This document shows positions 1 to 11,917 of a stretch of 64,000 nt of DNA, piece after piece. The DNA is from Cyclina sinensis (taxonomy: Eukaryota; Mollusca; Bivalvia; Venerida; Veneridae). Below the pieces are notes generated by a model. It saw only the letters and a program-made list of their open reading frames with translations, was not told the origin of the DNA and ran no database searches. Numbering within the stretch: position 1 is the stretch's first letter; every line of letters starts with the position of its first letter. The position numbers and the translations under genes were made by a program. The stretch is from positions 30,986,361 to 31,050,360 of the forward strand of contig JAAONU010000003.1 in NCBI GenBank assembly GCA_012932295.1, in the 5' to 3' direction.

Positions 1-2339
1 TTCACTTGAAATTGATCCCTTCAACAATCTTTATGAATTCTAAAGAATAGCTCTGTAACATTAATCCTGCCTTTAAGTCTTAGTAATATTAACATAGTAA
101 TTTCTAAATACAAGGTCCACCTGAAAACAGTGAGTTTTATCAAGTAATGTTACCAGTTATACACATTCTTGGTGGGAGATACAGTCTTGTATAGCTGTAT
201 AAGGCCATTTTTTTTTTTATATTTTGGTTTACTGATTTTTTTCAAAAAATGGTAGGGTAGGAGGAGGGAAAAAAAAAAAAAAAAATCTTATTAATGCGTC
301 TTGAAAAACTAGTGCAGAAAACAATTCCAAACCAAATATTGAAAGCCATGTTTCAATCCAAACGTTTTGATCATGATACATGAGCGCTTTACAGGTGTGT
401 ATAAAAACCGTTCATACGGTACATTTTCCGTAAAATCGGCGTTCAGAATTTTTTTTTTCCTGAAATTTTTTTTTTTTTTTTTCATTTTCCAAAATACAGG
501 GTCGGCAGGTCAGTAAACTGAAAAATATAAAAATAATGGCCTAACTGATATAAACCAAGCCTGTAAGCAAGGGACTAAATCAATTTGACTACAGTTTACA
601 AGCTTGTCTACAAAACCACAAGTTTGTCTAATAAATTCAAGATATAACTAATTATTATAAAGTCAACAAAACTGATTTATTTTCTATATAATACATGAAC
701 ATTTTCTTCTGTTTTGTGTTCCCCCTGTTGCACCTCCCTAGTTCATTCTTTTTGTGTTGTCTCCAGAATAAACCAAACATGTTTTCAGATCACAACCACT
801 TTGTTTTACTATTTTTCTTTTAGTTATGTCAGAATCTTAATTAAATTTTTATAAATATATTTTTTATTTCTAAAAATTATTTATAACTATTTATACTGAT
901 GTTTATGATACATATGACTTCTAGTTGAGTTCTCTATTGAATTAAGGCTGGATGAAAGGGACACATGTTTTCCAGTCTACACTGTAAGAATGTTGGTATA
1001 AAGTAGGGACAGGATCACAACAGGTATCAGTATACCAATACTAGTATCTGGTATTTTTAATAATAAGAAGAATACATACAAATAAAAACATTATGACAAA
1101 AAAGTTATTTAAACTAGTCATACATTTTCCTTAATTAGTAATTACTGAAGTTATTCTTTGGTAGAAAGAAACATGTAATGGTGTCATATTAAATAGTGCA
1201 GTTAAAAAATGAACATTTCACATTTATTATTAAATTGAGCTTGCTGACTTGTGTATGACATAATTCCAACTATCAGACTTACTTGTCATTTTTATGTGGC
1301 ATATTTAAGATTTTTGAGAATTTTAGAATTTAAGAGTAATAAAGGCATCTGGTTCAATTACTATTTGTGATTTTAAATTAAATTTTTATTAATTTTACAC
1401 TTGTAGGAAAACAGTTAAAATTTCTTTATTTCAATTAGTAAATAAGATATACAAGAAGCTAAAATAAGTAACAAGTTTATATATGGCTAAGCCCTCATGT
1501 AGCATAGAGAACAACAACCACATACTAACACAACTACCCTTATCATTGCAATCAATGAAGTCATACTTTTGACACAAGTCAAAATTATTTTTAGCCCCAT
1601 CTTGTGTCAGAGCGGGCATGTGCCATGTTAATTTCCGAGTGTGTTTGTGTTTTTTAATCTAATAATTATTGTGTTAAACAGATAACCTCTCTGAATGTTG
1701 CGAAACCTTTTTTACAAATCTTTTCCAATGTGTCAATTAAAATATCAGAAGCAATTTGCTTTTCACTGAGAGTTAATTAGCACACGAGGAGCTTGGTGTG
1801 TCAGGAATCCTCATCTTTTTGCACCTCCTGCAAGCCAAGTGACATGTCAAATTAATGTCCTCTCATATACTTTTATCTGTTTTAACCGAGAAATTGATGT
1901 TACGTAAAGTTGTCTTTTATTTCAATGGCAATAAGGTATGTTTTTGTACAAAAAATGAACATTTTGATAAATTATTTCAGAAATGACTACTGGTATTGTG
2001 ATATAAAATAATAACACAGTAACAATATTAGAATATTTGAATAACTGGATAATGGTTTCCATCAATAGGAAAAGTTAAATTTCTCTCAGTGTGTAATTTA
2101 CACTACCACTTCACAAAAAGATTTTCTGATTCCTACTCCTTGTCAAAGAGCTACAAAAAGTAAGTGTTCCTCATGACTGAGTCAACAGACTAAGATTACA
2201 TATCTTGGATTAATATTCTATATAGTAAGACAAAAAGGGATTTTAAATTTGAGATTTCACCTTACTGTTTTGGACACTGGCCCATTAATGTACAGCTATT
2301 GCTGTTTAAAATTTAAGATATATTTCATGGAAGTGATAC
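1..2339. other. Non-coding stretch; only a MITE recognised
   Basis: AT-rich sequence left of the last visible kinase exon, presumably the start of the next intron of that gene. I searched the minus strand for a continuation of the kinase C-lobe (a His-Pro-Trp-like helix) and saw none. Apart from the element at 203-541 I see no gene, RNA or structured repeat. A 62-codon frame at 1431-1619 lacks splice sites or family resemblance and is not called. Confidence 0.6.
203..541. mobile_element. PIF/Harbinger-like MITE, 339 bp
   Basis: Imperfect terminal inverted repeats of about 30 bp begin GGCCATTTTTTTTTTTATAT on the left. The reverse complement of the right end begins GGCCATTATTTTTATATTTT, and both continue to a shared TTTACTGA. 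The element is flanked on both sides by TAA (200-202 and 542-544). A 3-bp TWA target duplication with GGCC termini is the hallmark of PIF/Harbinger elements. There is no coding capacity, so it is a MITE. The interior holds poly-A and poly-T runs and a small palindrome near 407-421. Confidence 0.65.
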
Positions 2340-2490
2340 TTGCAGTTAATCGTTTTTCTGGATCAACCTCAACCATCCCTCGTAACAAATTTTGACAATC
2401 CGGAGGTACAAAATGTGGAATGTGAAACACGCCTTTTTTCACCTTTTCTAGCAGTTGTCGTAAATTATCATCATCAAACGGGAGGGCTCC
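2340..2490 (-). CDS. BRSK: BRSK kinase exon: C-lobe ([12 protein letters not shown] to EKRLT)
   Basis: A 151-bp exon with 50 codons plus one base of the next codon. The acceptor is ttattttcag and the donor is probably GCAA/GTATCA, a weaker match than the other donors. It encodes [20 protein letters not shown], then [28 protein letters not shown]. Arg of EKRLT is the conserved C-lobe residue that salt-bridges to the ACPE glutamate. The next exon, expected to carry the last kinase helix and linker, was not found between 1 and 2339 and should lie outside the window. The exact 3' boundary rests on the splice-site reading only. Confidence 0.93.
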
Positions 2491-4811
2491 CTGAAAATAA
2501 GAAAGTAGAAAAAAATGTGTGAAAAAACAGAAGTATTTCAGCTTATTGCCTGCAGCAAAGAATTTATTCAAAGTCTGCAGCAAATAATACTATTTCCTTT
2601 GTGCCTCAAATTAGATAACTGAAAAGGCTATAACCACTCTGAAACTGCCCAAATCAATATGACAAGCTCATGCTAACATAGCAGGAAAGAGGAAAGAAAT
2701 GCTGACTTCACTATTTCTGTCAGGACATCAGACAGTGAGAGCAACAAGACACAGCTGCTGTATTACCTATATCAGAATGTGTGAGGGTGGACATACTGAA
2801 ATCTTTATGCTTATTTATCTCTATGGGATAGTGAAACAAAAGGTATACTAAAAAGGAAGATAATTATATTTGCTGAAATATTTTGCACATACTGTCTAAT
2901 ACATCACCCAGCTGAAGCTCATACCAAGGGAGGTGACTGACAATCCAATCAAAACCAAGGGAGGTGACTGATAATGCAGTCAAAACAAAACTGGCTAAAA
3001 CCTTTACTTTGACAAAATATTATCTTACAAACTGACTTAATATGAATGCTATTTTTAAGACTGAATAGCCATGCAGTTCTGATAGTAATTACCAGTTTCT
3101 GATAGTTCAGGAGAATAGCAGTTCTCGAAAATAGCTTTCTCTACTGACCCCTTCGCTGTTTAAAAAGAAATTATTTGAAATGTACAGGAATTCAACCAAT
3201 GACACTGCCTTGTTAAATCAACATAAAGATACTGTGCCCAGTTTTTCAAACATCCAGTTTCTGTTATACACAGCTACAGACATAAATTGTCTGTATTGGA
3301 ATTTAAACAAAATGCGTGTTTAAGACCACCAAAATCTACAAGCCAATGCTGAAATGGGAGAAAAAAAAGCCTTTAAATATTCTCAGGATATATGGTCAAT
3401 AATTTATTCATTCAAAATCACAAAATCAATGAGCAAAAACACAGTTGTGTCACCTCAATCACTGTTATCTAGCAAACTAAGAAATAATGAAGCAATGGCT
3501 AGCCTAAAAATTTCCAAGACTGAAAACGAAATCTGGAGACTTGGACAGGCTATAATCAATATGTCTGTCCTAAAGTATCTAAGTAACTTTATTCTTATAT
3601 CTCTAGCCTCAAGCAAAGACTTTCTTTTGAATAAAGAATGTTATTAATGGAAGAAGAAAAAACATGTTACCAACTTCACCCTCAACATCAGCTTAGCTTA
3701 TCAAGAAGACCAGCTGTTAATGTAAAAGCCACTGAGTCACAGTTAAGTGCTGTGACAATGACAAATGACCTTACCCCTGCAAAACTTTTGAAATGGACTT
3801 TATCATTCAATTTGTTCACACTCATTCATCATTTACATTGGAAATTTGTGGGGAAAAAAACATGACTAAATAAAGAATAGTTGAGACAATGGCAGAGTGC
3901 AGATAAGCAGGGTGATCATGGCTTGCTTGGGACTATAATTCTAAAATAATAAATACTGCCCCAGTAAGTAAATGATCAATAAAATGATAAATGATGCTGG
4001 TACCAATGCTGGTACCAATAGATGCCCCCCAAATGCTCTTTGTAAATATTTGGAATTAGTATGGTATCAACTATCAAACAATGGTTCATTTATCTGACCA
4101 AAACATCCTGACAATATGCACATCTTCTCTTGCTGTTGATGTTTCACACTAAGTTAAGTGGAATTCAAGCCAATGGTTCCTGCGAAATAGCCTTGAAATG
4201 AAACTACTTGACTCTACCTGGCTATAACCATGTGACAAATCAACTGATATTAATATTCCGACAATACACTCATTTCTATTGCTGTTGAAGCTTCAGAAAA
4301 AAAGTTTGGTTCAATCCAGTTGTTTATGAGAAATCTGGACATGAAAGTGTGATGGACAGACAGTTGAACAGACAGTGACTAGATGCAACCTACTTTGGAG
4401 TGCATAAAAAAGTGAGTAGTTAGGCTATTAGACAGGAGCTCTATGTCCTTGCTTATTGTTACTTAGATGCTTTCGAATCTCTAGGTTTTACTTTTGAAAC
4501 CCATCTGAAGCTACAGCATTTTTAGTATTATAATTATGCAAACTTGGCAAATTTCTCATGTACTTGAGTATCTTAGTAGCCTGCATCAAGTTTACAATGT
4601 CATTTTTTAGATAAGCAACAGTACTCTGCAGCATATTATAACAGCATGCAATGTCTCTTCTGAATAACACCATAACAAGATTGTGGACAAGACATTAAGA
4701 ACTGTTATGACAACCGTAAGATCTGCATTCTGATTCTTTAGCTTTACAAATTCTATGTTCAGATCATACATGATACAGCTATACATTATTGGACTGATTG
4801 TACTGAGTCAT
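2491..4811. other. Kinase intron, unique sequence
   Basis: Intronic sequence without a recognisable gene or transposon. The only local structure is a two-copy 31-bp direct repeat at 2923-2984, sharing ACCAAGGGAGGTGACTGA. Open frames of 60 to 97 codons on the plus strand in 3354-3865 are antisense to the gene, show no family resemblance and are not called. Confidence 0.55.
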
Positions 4812-5400
4812 AACAAGAACTGTCACTGTAAGACAACAATACCCCCAAAGTGGGGCTTTGACTTTGGGCTTAGGACCAGTCATTCAAGGGTCAAGGTCAA
4901 ATAAATATAGGTCAGTGGGAAGGTCTTGTCCACAGGGGTGTTGTGTCCAAGTATGAAGTAAATCCACTTACTAATAAAAAAAGTTATGGCCAATGTTAAA
5001 GTTTCTGGACAATTGAATCTTCAAGGTGAAGGTCATTCAGGGGTCAAGGTCAAATAAACATAAGTCAGTGGGAAGGTCTTGTCCAAAGGGCTGTTGTGTC
5101 CAAGTATGAAGTAAATCCACTTACTAATAAGAAAGTTTTGGCCAATTGTAAAGTTTTCGAACGGACTGACGGACAGACATCCGGCCGAAACTGGATAGGG
5201 GGCTTTTTCTTTTGTTATTTTCTTTTGTTTAATAGAGGGCCATTGGCCCCTTATTCTATTGTTATGGAATGAACTCTATTGTTCTCTTTTGTTATGTTAC
5301 AGTTATATTGCCCCCTATTTATTTTTGGTAGTGCGGACTGACGGACGGAATGACAGACGGACAGTTAAAAAACTATATGCCTCCCTTCGGGCAAATAAAA
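4812..5400 (+). mobile_element. Pearl-like (Helentron-associated) element, family 1
   Basis: The left end is AACAAGAACTGTCACTG, followed by ATACCCCCAAAGTGGGGC, a small hairpin. Two core repeats about 159 bp apart (4874 and 5033) carry TCAAGGTCAAATAAA. A GGAC/GACGG microsatellite region and a right end CTCCCTTCGGGCAAATAAAA complete the pearl plan. Related copies lie at 9146-9565 and 25133-25570. No coding capacity. I assign the class from architecture only. Confidence 0.65.
5163..5348. repeat. Insertion with short inverted repeats inside the element microsatellite
   Basis: The microsatellite of the preceding element occurs twice: CGGACTGACGGACAGAC at 5162 and CGGACTGACGGACGG at about 5334. 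Between them is a T-rich segment with near-inverted ends (GATAGGGGGC and GCCCCCTATT). Internally AGAGGGCCATTGGCCCCTTA forms a near-palindrome. This suggests a small foldback insertion or a duplicated element end. Confidence 0.4.
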
Positions 5401-5755
5401 AGTCTTTACCAGAAGCTTAGTTCATATACAATAAAACTCAATTTTACCATAGTATTAAGGCAAGAAATAATGTTTTATAAAGATTTATTAACATGTCAAA
5501 TGTTTTCATACTGATCTATAATTACTTGTAATATTTACTTTGTGCTATTGTTAGAATACATAAATTCACTTATACCTCATTTGTCAAAACTATTAATGTA
5601 GAATAACAACTATTGGTTGATCAAGGACAAACAGGTGGATCAATAAGACCAGTACACAGATTGACTACTAATTAACAACACATTTTGTCAGACTAAAAAC
5701 TAGTACTGACTTGCCACCCGACCCTTTCTTGCAAAGATACAGACTATAGACTTAC

Positions 5756-5824
5756 CACAAGAAGTGCATACAGTATTACTCCACTACTCCAAACATCAGC
5801 TTTCCTACCATCATATTTCTCACC
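5756..5824 (-). CDS. BRSK: BRSK kinase exon: helix F (ADVWSSGV)
   Basis: A 69-bp exon, phase 0 at both ends, 23 codons. The acceptor is tgttacag and the donor CTTGTG/GTAAGT. The peptide is [16 protein letters not shown] followed by ILYALLV. Asp of ADVWS is the conserved helix-F residue that organises the catalytic core. The exon follows VIR of the microexon and precedes GALPFDDD, as expected for BRSK. The second Ser of WSSG stands where I recall Cys in vertebrate BRSK, a mild substitution. Confidence 0.96.
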
Positions 5825-7969
5825 CTGTAACATATATAATAAATACTTTAAAACAAAGAAACACTGGGTCTTATAGATTGCTGGAACCTACACACCTCAG
5901 GGATGAGTTCTCTATTTGGCCACTCAGCAACGAAAGCTCACAAATCTCTCTGTCAGCTGTCTAATAAAGGCACCAGGTCCTGTTTATTTCACAAGTAATA
6001 TTATCATTCCTAACTCTGTTTCAAAGTTAAAACTGCCATATGATATGTGCACAAACTTGATCATAATTATATAGTTTCAGACTTCTATTTTCAGGTTACT
6101 TCATTTCCACAACAAAACATACTGACTGATTTTTATCATCTTTTGACTTGTAACAAGCTTTGAATCTGCTAAAAAATATTTTGCAGTTTCTTGCCTCAAA
6201 TGAGCCAAATTTTAAAGCCAGTTAAAGCTTACTGTTGCTTCACACTGATCTAACTGGCATCAACCATGAAAACTGTTTTTTGGATGTATGTAACTTATTA
6301 TGACAGGACCTCAATCTGTACACCCTTCACATTGTATTCCTTCAATACACGCAAAATAGCTAGTATTGAAACACTAGAAAACTTCAATATTACATCTGTT
6401 ATAAATACATTGACCATGCACACAATGCATGTGTAAAAAAAAACATGCAGTACGACGACTTGTTTCCCCAATCTACATTAAATTAATTAAGCAAATGCAT
6501 GATGTCATGCACATCTTTGCTCTAAAACATGCAAATTAGGAAAGTGAATGAAATACAATGGTCAAATATCATGTGCTTAATTTACAGCCAGTTGGGTTTT
6601 GAGTTCAGCTGGGATCCTTCTGTAATAGACTGCCCTTCACTGAAAAACTGGAAGTCTAGATCTGCATGACTGTGTCAACAGTCTTTGTAGTCAATAATGT
6701 CATAACCTTATAATTCTGACAGAATTCTGGTGCTGGACTTGTCTGATGTTAGCTAACACCATTTGTATTCCTTTTTAAACAAAATACCTTAAAAAGATGC
6801 AAATAGTCTGATCCTAGAATCAGCTCGTTATTGTTACAACCATAAAATGCTATAAGTGGGGTCAAAGGGGATGCTTGTCATAATCATCTAAATCATCTCA
6901 TGGTTTCAATTTTACAAAATGCACATCCTAAACTGAGAGACAAGAAGCTTAACATAAAAAAAAAATTGTGTTTAGACAGACAGACTGGAAGTAGATTTAT
7001 TGACACAAACCACATAGTATTTTGTCATTCAAAAAAACAGTCAAAACATACTATTTTATCATATGATCACCAGTTCATTTAGAGAAAGAGATGCTGTAAC
7101 TTATCTTTCAAGTCAATTTTTCGCCCACTCAGTTCAAAGAAATTAAGGGGAAAAAATACAATTTTCAAAGTGATTTAAGTTACCTAGTTTTCTGTTTTAA
7201 ATCAATTTTATGACATTTACAACATCTGCTGCCTGGCTTTTAATCAATCAAAGTGTCAGTTAGGCTGAGAAATAGATTGGAATAATACTTTTGAAGGAAT
7301 GATAGGTAGAATTTATCAGAGAAATTTTCTGAATGAAGCTTTGAGACTGGATACTGGCTTTCTTAAAGTTTACAGAATTAAAATAATTGTGTTAGGGAAG
7401 CAACAAGCTGCTACTAAAAGTCGCTACAGACTATACATGACTATTGCTAATCATGCTTTTCTGAAATACGTCTTTTTTCCCACATAACCTTAGAGTTCAT
7501 GGAGTATTTACAATATAAGGCTGACAACTCTTGGTTTTCTCTGAGTAATGGCACCAGTGTATAGACCATCTACTAGTAAATTTTCTGAACTAGATTTGGT
7601 TAGACCTTGTACTATGTTGAATACCAGCAGTTCAGTGTAACCTTCCTCAGTGTCTTTTATGCCCAGAAATTTCCTGTCTAGCCAAACACAACAGATATTA
7701 TTCCTACAACTAGAACTTTTCCATTTAAAAACAACCTTTCTATTACAACAGTCATATCTAAACAACAACAAACAGGCCCGCTCCACAGTCAACCTACTAT
7801 ACAACTATTATATATTCAAAACGAGCAAAAGTTCCTCCTCTGACTGTGTACAAACAACAGAGGCTGACCTCTACCTAGATCAACATTTGAAATACATGTT
7901 GTGAACCACAAATCACAGCTTGAAGACATATTTCTTTGGTTTCTCTATCTCTCTCTGCCTAATGAAGTT
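5825..7969. other. Kinase intron, unique sequence
   Basis: The part of the 10.2 kb intron next to the helix-F exon. No gene, RNA or transposon recognised. Short frames at 6900-7904 on both strands overlap each other, have no family resemblance and are not called. Confidence 0.5.
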
Positions 7970-8121
7970 AAACAATTGGGCCAAGGTGGCCTTAAAGCAA
8001 TCGCCTGAGTATAACTGCTAAGAAAGACAAGTGCCATCTAATGGAGTTACCATCAAAACTAGTGAGCAAATTATTGACCCTTAGAGACCCATATCTGAAA
8101 TTGACCATGAAGTTACTGATA

Positions 8122-8870
8122 AACTAGAACTGTGTCGAAAGGACACGGATGCCCCAACTGTGCAGATGTGCTCGTAAACAAGAGCAGCTTCATTTAATGT
8201 CTACAAAATTCTGTTCTTATCATAGCATTTCAGTTGAAATTTCCTTAATTCATGTATTAATGATAAAAAAGTTACCTAACTCTTGAGGCATCATATTTGG
8301 TCTCTTTACAGTTGGAATACAATATTAGTGTCTGAATAAAACTGAATTTTGAAACACATGTATGGTCTCCTTTACTTCCATCTACACATTAAGGTTGTTC
8401 ATCCCTGGAAGTTTAAGCAAAATCTGCCATCCGGTTTAAGAGGAGTTGCGTTTACAAAATTTCTATATGGTATAAAGTGAAAAAATCAACAAAGGGCCAA
8501 AATTCTGTTAAATTTGGTCGCAGCAAAAATTCCTTCCTTTACTACCATCTACACATTAAGGTTGTTCATCCCTGGAAGTTTAAGCAAAATGCCATCCGGT
8601 TTAAGAGGAGTTGCGTTCACAAAATTTCTACATAGTATATAGTGAAAAAATCAACAAAGGGCCATAATTCTGTTAAATTTGGTCGCAGCGAAAATTCCTT
8701 CCTTTACTACCATCTACACATTAAGGTTGTTCATCCCTGGAAGTTTAAGCAAAATCTGCCATCCGGTTTAAGAGGAGTTGCGTTCACAAGATTTCGGGAT
8801 GTACGGACAGACGTACGGACGGATGGACAAGTGCAACGCTAAATGCTCCCCACTTTGTGGGGGGATAAAA
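8122..8870 (+). mobile_element. Pearl-like element, family 2 (166-bp core repeats)
   Basis: The left end is ACTAGAACTGTGTCGAAAGG followed by ACACGGATGCCCC. Three core repeats start near 8391, 8558 and 8723 (period 165-167 bp, nearly identical, sharing AAGGTTGTTCATCCCTGGAA). The third runs into a short GTACGGAC/GGACGG microsatellite. The right end GCTCCCCACTTTGTGGGGGG folds as a hairpin. The element interrupts family A-type sequence. The 66-codon frame across the third repeat is a by-product. Confidence 0.7.
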
Positions 8871-9145
8871 ATCATGAATGAATGTTAAATGTGGCCCTTG
8901 GAAAGTTAACAAAGTTATCCATTTATTTAATATGGTGAGCTAGGTTCTGACTCAAGGTGACCCATTCTCAAAACTGACAAATAAATCATCAAGGTAAACA
9001 TTTTAACAAAAACTTATGATGACTGCTCACAAAATGTGACCTCTAGAATGTTAACAAGGTTTTCCTTTGATTTAAGCTAGTGATCTTGTTTTTTCACCCC
9101 AGGTATTCAAACTTGACAGCAATCATCAACACAAACATGCTTCTG

Positions 9146-9565
9146 ACAACAACAACTGTCACTGACAGATGACAATGCCCCCAAACTGGTGCTTTGACCT
9201 TTGAGCTGATGACCAAATGAAGATAAATTGTAGATCCTTCAACAGAAGTGGGGATTTTTGTTGCTGACAAATGACCTCAAGGGGTCAAGGTCAAAAATAA
9301 TATATGTCATTTTGAAAATCTTTTCCAAAGGGTTGTTGTGTGCAAACATGAAATTAATTAAATGTCAAGGTCATTCAGGGCTCAAGGTCAAAAGCAACAT
9401 ATTTCATTTGGAAGATCTCTCCAAGAGATTGTGTGGAAACATTAACTAAATCTGTGAAGTAATAAGGGAGTTATGGTCAATATGAAGTATTTTTTACAAC
9501 TGGACCTTTAAGGTCAAGGTCATTCAGAGGTCAAGATGAAAAATATGCCAGTCTTCTCCAGTTAG
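9146..9565 (+). mobile_element. Pearl-like element, family 1, truncated on the right
   Basis: Starts AACAACTGTCACTGACAGAT and AATGCCCCCAAACTGG, matching the family 1 copies at 4812 and 25133. Repeats of TCAAGGTC and GGTCATTCAG follow. The microsatellite and hairpin end are missing where the next element begins at about 9566, so this copy was truncated or cut by that insertion. Confidence 0.55.
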
Positions 9566-11346
9566 AACTAGAGCTATCACTAAATGTGATTAATACCCCC
9601 CGCAAGACTGCTTCTGAACTGAGGAAGTTATCAGTAACAGAATACTTTGAAATAGAGTTATGGTTGTGGGCAATTAAAGATAGTTGTGGTTCGTGTAAAC
9701 TGCATTTCCTGTCATTGTGCTTGACCATTGTATGAAAATGCACTGAATTTCAACCAGCAGTTTTCTTGTTATGCTCCAGACAAGGAAATCCAACAAAGGG
9801 CAATAACTGTGCAAATTGTGAAGATAGAGTTATAGCTCTTGTACCCTGCATATCCACTCATTGTGCTAGACCATTGTATGAAGTTGCATTGAATTCCAAC
9901 CAGTAGTTTTCAAGTTATGCTCAGGACAAGGAAATCCAAAAAAGGGCAATAACTCTGTAAGTAGTGAAATGGAGTTATAACTCTTGTACAATGCACTCCT
10001 GTTATTGTGCTTGATCACTGTATGAAGTTGCACTGAATTCTAAATAGTAGTTTTCAAGTAACGCTCTGGACAAGGAAATCCAACAAAGGGCAATAACTGT
10101 GCAAATTGTGAAGATAGAGTTATAGCTCTTGTACCCTGCATATCCACTCATTGTGCTAGACCATTGTATGAAGTTGCATTGAATTCCAACCAGTAGTTTT
10201 CAAGTTATGCTCAGGACAAGGAAATCCAAAAAAGGGCAATAACTCTGTAAGTAGTTAAATGGAGTTATAACTCTTGTACAATGCACTCCTGTTATTGTGC
10301 TTGATCACTGTATGAAGTTGCACTGAATTCTAAATAGTAGTTTTCAAGTAACGCTCTGGACAAGGAAATCCAACAAAGGGCAATAACTCTGCAAATACAG
10401 AAGATTGAGTCATGATTCTTAAACACTGCACTTCCTCTCATTGTGCTTTCCCATTGTATGAAGTTGCACCGAATTCCAACCATCAGTTTTAAAGTTATGC
10501 TCCAGACAAGGAAAACAGACAAAGGGCAATAACTCTGGAAAAAGTGAAGATGGAGTTATAGCTCTTGTACACTGCACTTCCTGTTATTGTGCTTGATCAC
10601 TGTACAAAGCTGCACTGAATTCCAACCAGTAGTTTTCAAGTTATGCTCTGGACAAGGAAAACCAACAAAGGATAATAACTCTAGAAATAGTGAAGATGGA
10701 GTTATAGCTCTTGTACACTGCACTTCCTGTTATTGTGCTTGATCACTGTACAAAGTTGCACTGAATTCAAACCTGTAGTTTTCAAGTTATGCTCCAGACA
10801 AGGAAAACCAACAAAGGGCAATAACTCTAGAAATAGTGAAGGAGTTATGATTCTTGAACACTGCACTTCCTCTCATTATGCTTGACCATTGTATGAAGTT
10901 GCACTGAATTCCAACCAACAGTTTTCAAGTTTTGCTCTGGACAAGGAAAACCAATAAAGGGCAATAACTCTTCAAATAGTGAAGACGGAGTTATGATTCT
11001 TGAACACTGCACTTCCTCTCATTATGCTTGACCATTGAATGAAGAGTACTGAATTCCAACCAATAGTTTTCAAGTTTTGCTCTGGACAAGGAAAACCAAT
11101 AAAGGGCAATAACTCTTCAAATAGTGAAGATGGAGTTATGATTCTTGAACACTGCACTTCCTCTCATTGTGCTTGACCATTGCAAAAGTTGCATTGAATT
11201 CCAACCAGTAGTTTTCAAGTTATGCTCTGGACAAGGAACAACCCAACTGGCTGCCCGACCGTCCGCCCGACCGACCGACCAACCACCGGGTGATTTTGTT
11301 TCGGGGGTATAATGAACTATATGCCTCATTTTGGGGGGCATAAAAA
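9566..11346 (+). mobile_element. Pearl-like element, family 3, about 11 tandem 146-bp repeats
   Basis: The left end is AACTAGAGCTATCACTAAAT then TTAATACCCCCCGC. About eleven core repeats follow at about 146-bp spacing, each with a GTTATGCTCTGGACAAGGAA-like stretch and AAAGGGCAATAACTC. The right part is a CCGACCGTCCGCCCGACC microsatellite, then ATGCCTCATTTTGGGGGGCA and AAAAAATC. Two 290-bp dimers (9781-10070 and 10071-10360) differ at one position by eye. Several 60-76 codon minus frames are simply the repeats translated. Confidence 0.75.
9781..10360. repeat. Near-identical 290-bp dimer duplication
   Basis: The segments 9781-10070 and 10071-10360 each contain two 145-bp monomers and differ by eye at one base (GTAGTGAAAT versus GTAGTTAAAT), while neighbouring monomers differ at many. 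This is a recent unequal crossover or slippage of a two-monomer unit. Confidence 0.8.
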
Positions 11347-11917
11347 ATCATGATAATTGAATGCAAACATGGTTTTTTTTCTTCTTTAGATGGATTCAGT
11401 CCAGTCCAGTAAACTGACTGGTTCCTAATCGGCTATGGATCCTTCCCAATACCTAATTAGTTGAGCTTTCCCCTTCTTCTAGAAAGATTTTCCAAATAAG
11501 CAGAACCATAACTTTCAGAATTTCTACATATACATATACAACAACAACATAATCCAAAATCAGTCTTAATTCGAAATATTATAAAAAACAAGAGGGCTAT
11601 AATGGCCCTTATATAGCTCACCTGAGTTCCAATGTTGATATTGTTTGATATTTCCTTGCTGTAATGTCCAAGAATGTCAAGATTAAAATCTGTTTCCAAA
11701 TTGTCCATGTGTTTAAGTTTTTTTTTTTTTTTAACCAAAATAACTCAAATAACTCCACTGAAGGAACATTTCTGAAAAGTAACTTTGTAATTTGGCCAGG
11801 GGTTTCTCTAGGGAAGATTTTCAAAGTTTTCCATATAGTTGTATACTGAGAAATTACCCTTCTCTTGTCAGGCAAATTTTTTTACCAACCAACATTACAC
11901 TAAGGTATTTGATAAAG

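Noticed and set aside
1799..1850. Possible small exon on the minus strand (cttgcag then a short frame to a stop)
   Set aside because: The encoded peptide does not continue the kinase C-lobe; the acceptor-like motif is probably chance.
8642..8842. Frame ending DVRTDVRTDG
   Set aside because: Translation of the GGAC/GTACGGAC microsatellite at the end of a pearl-like element, a typical artefact.
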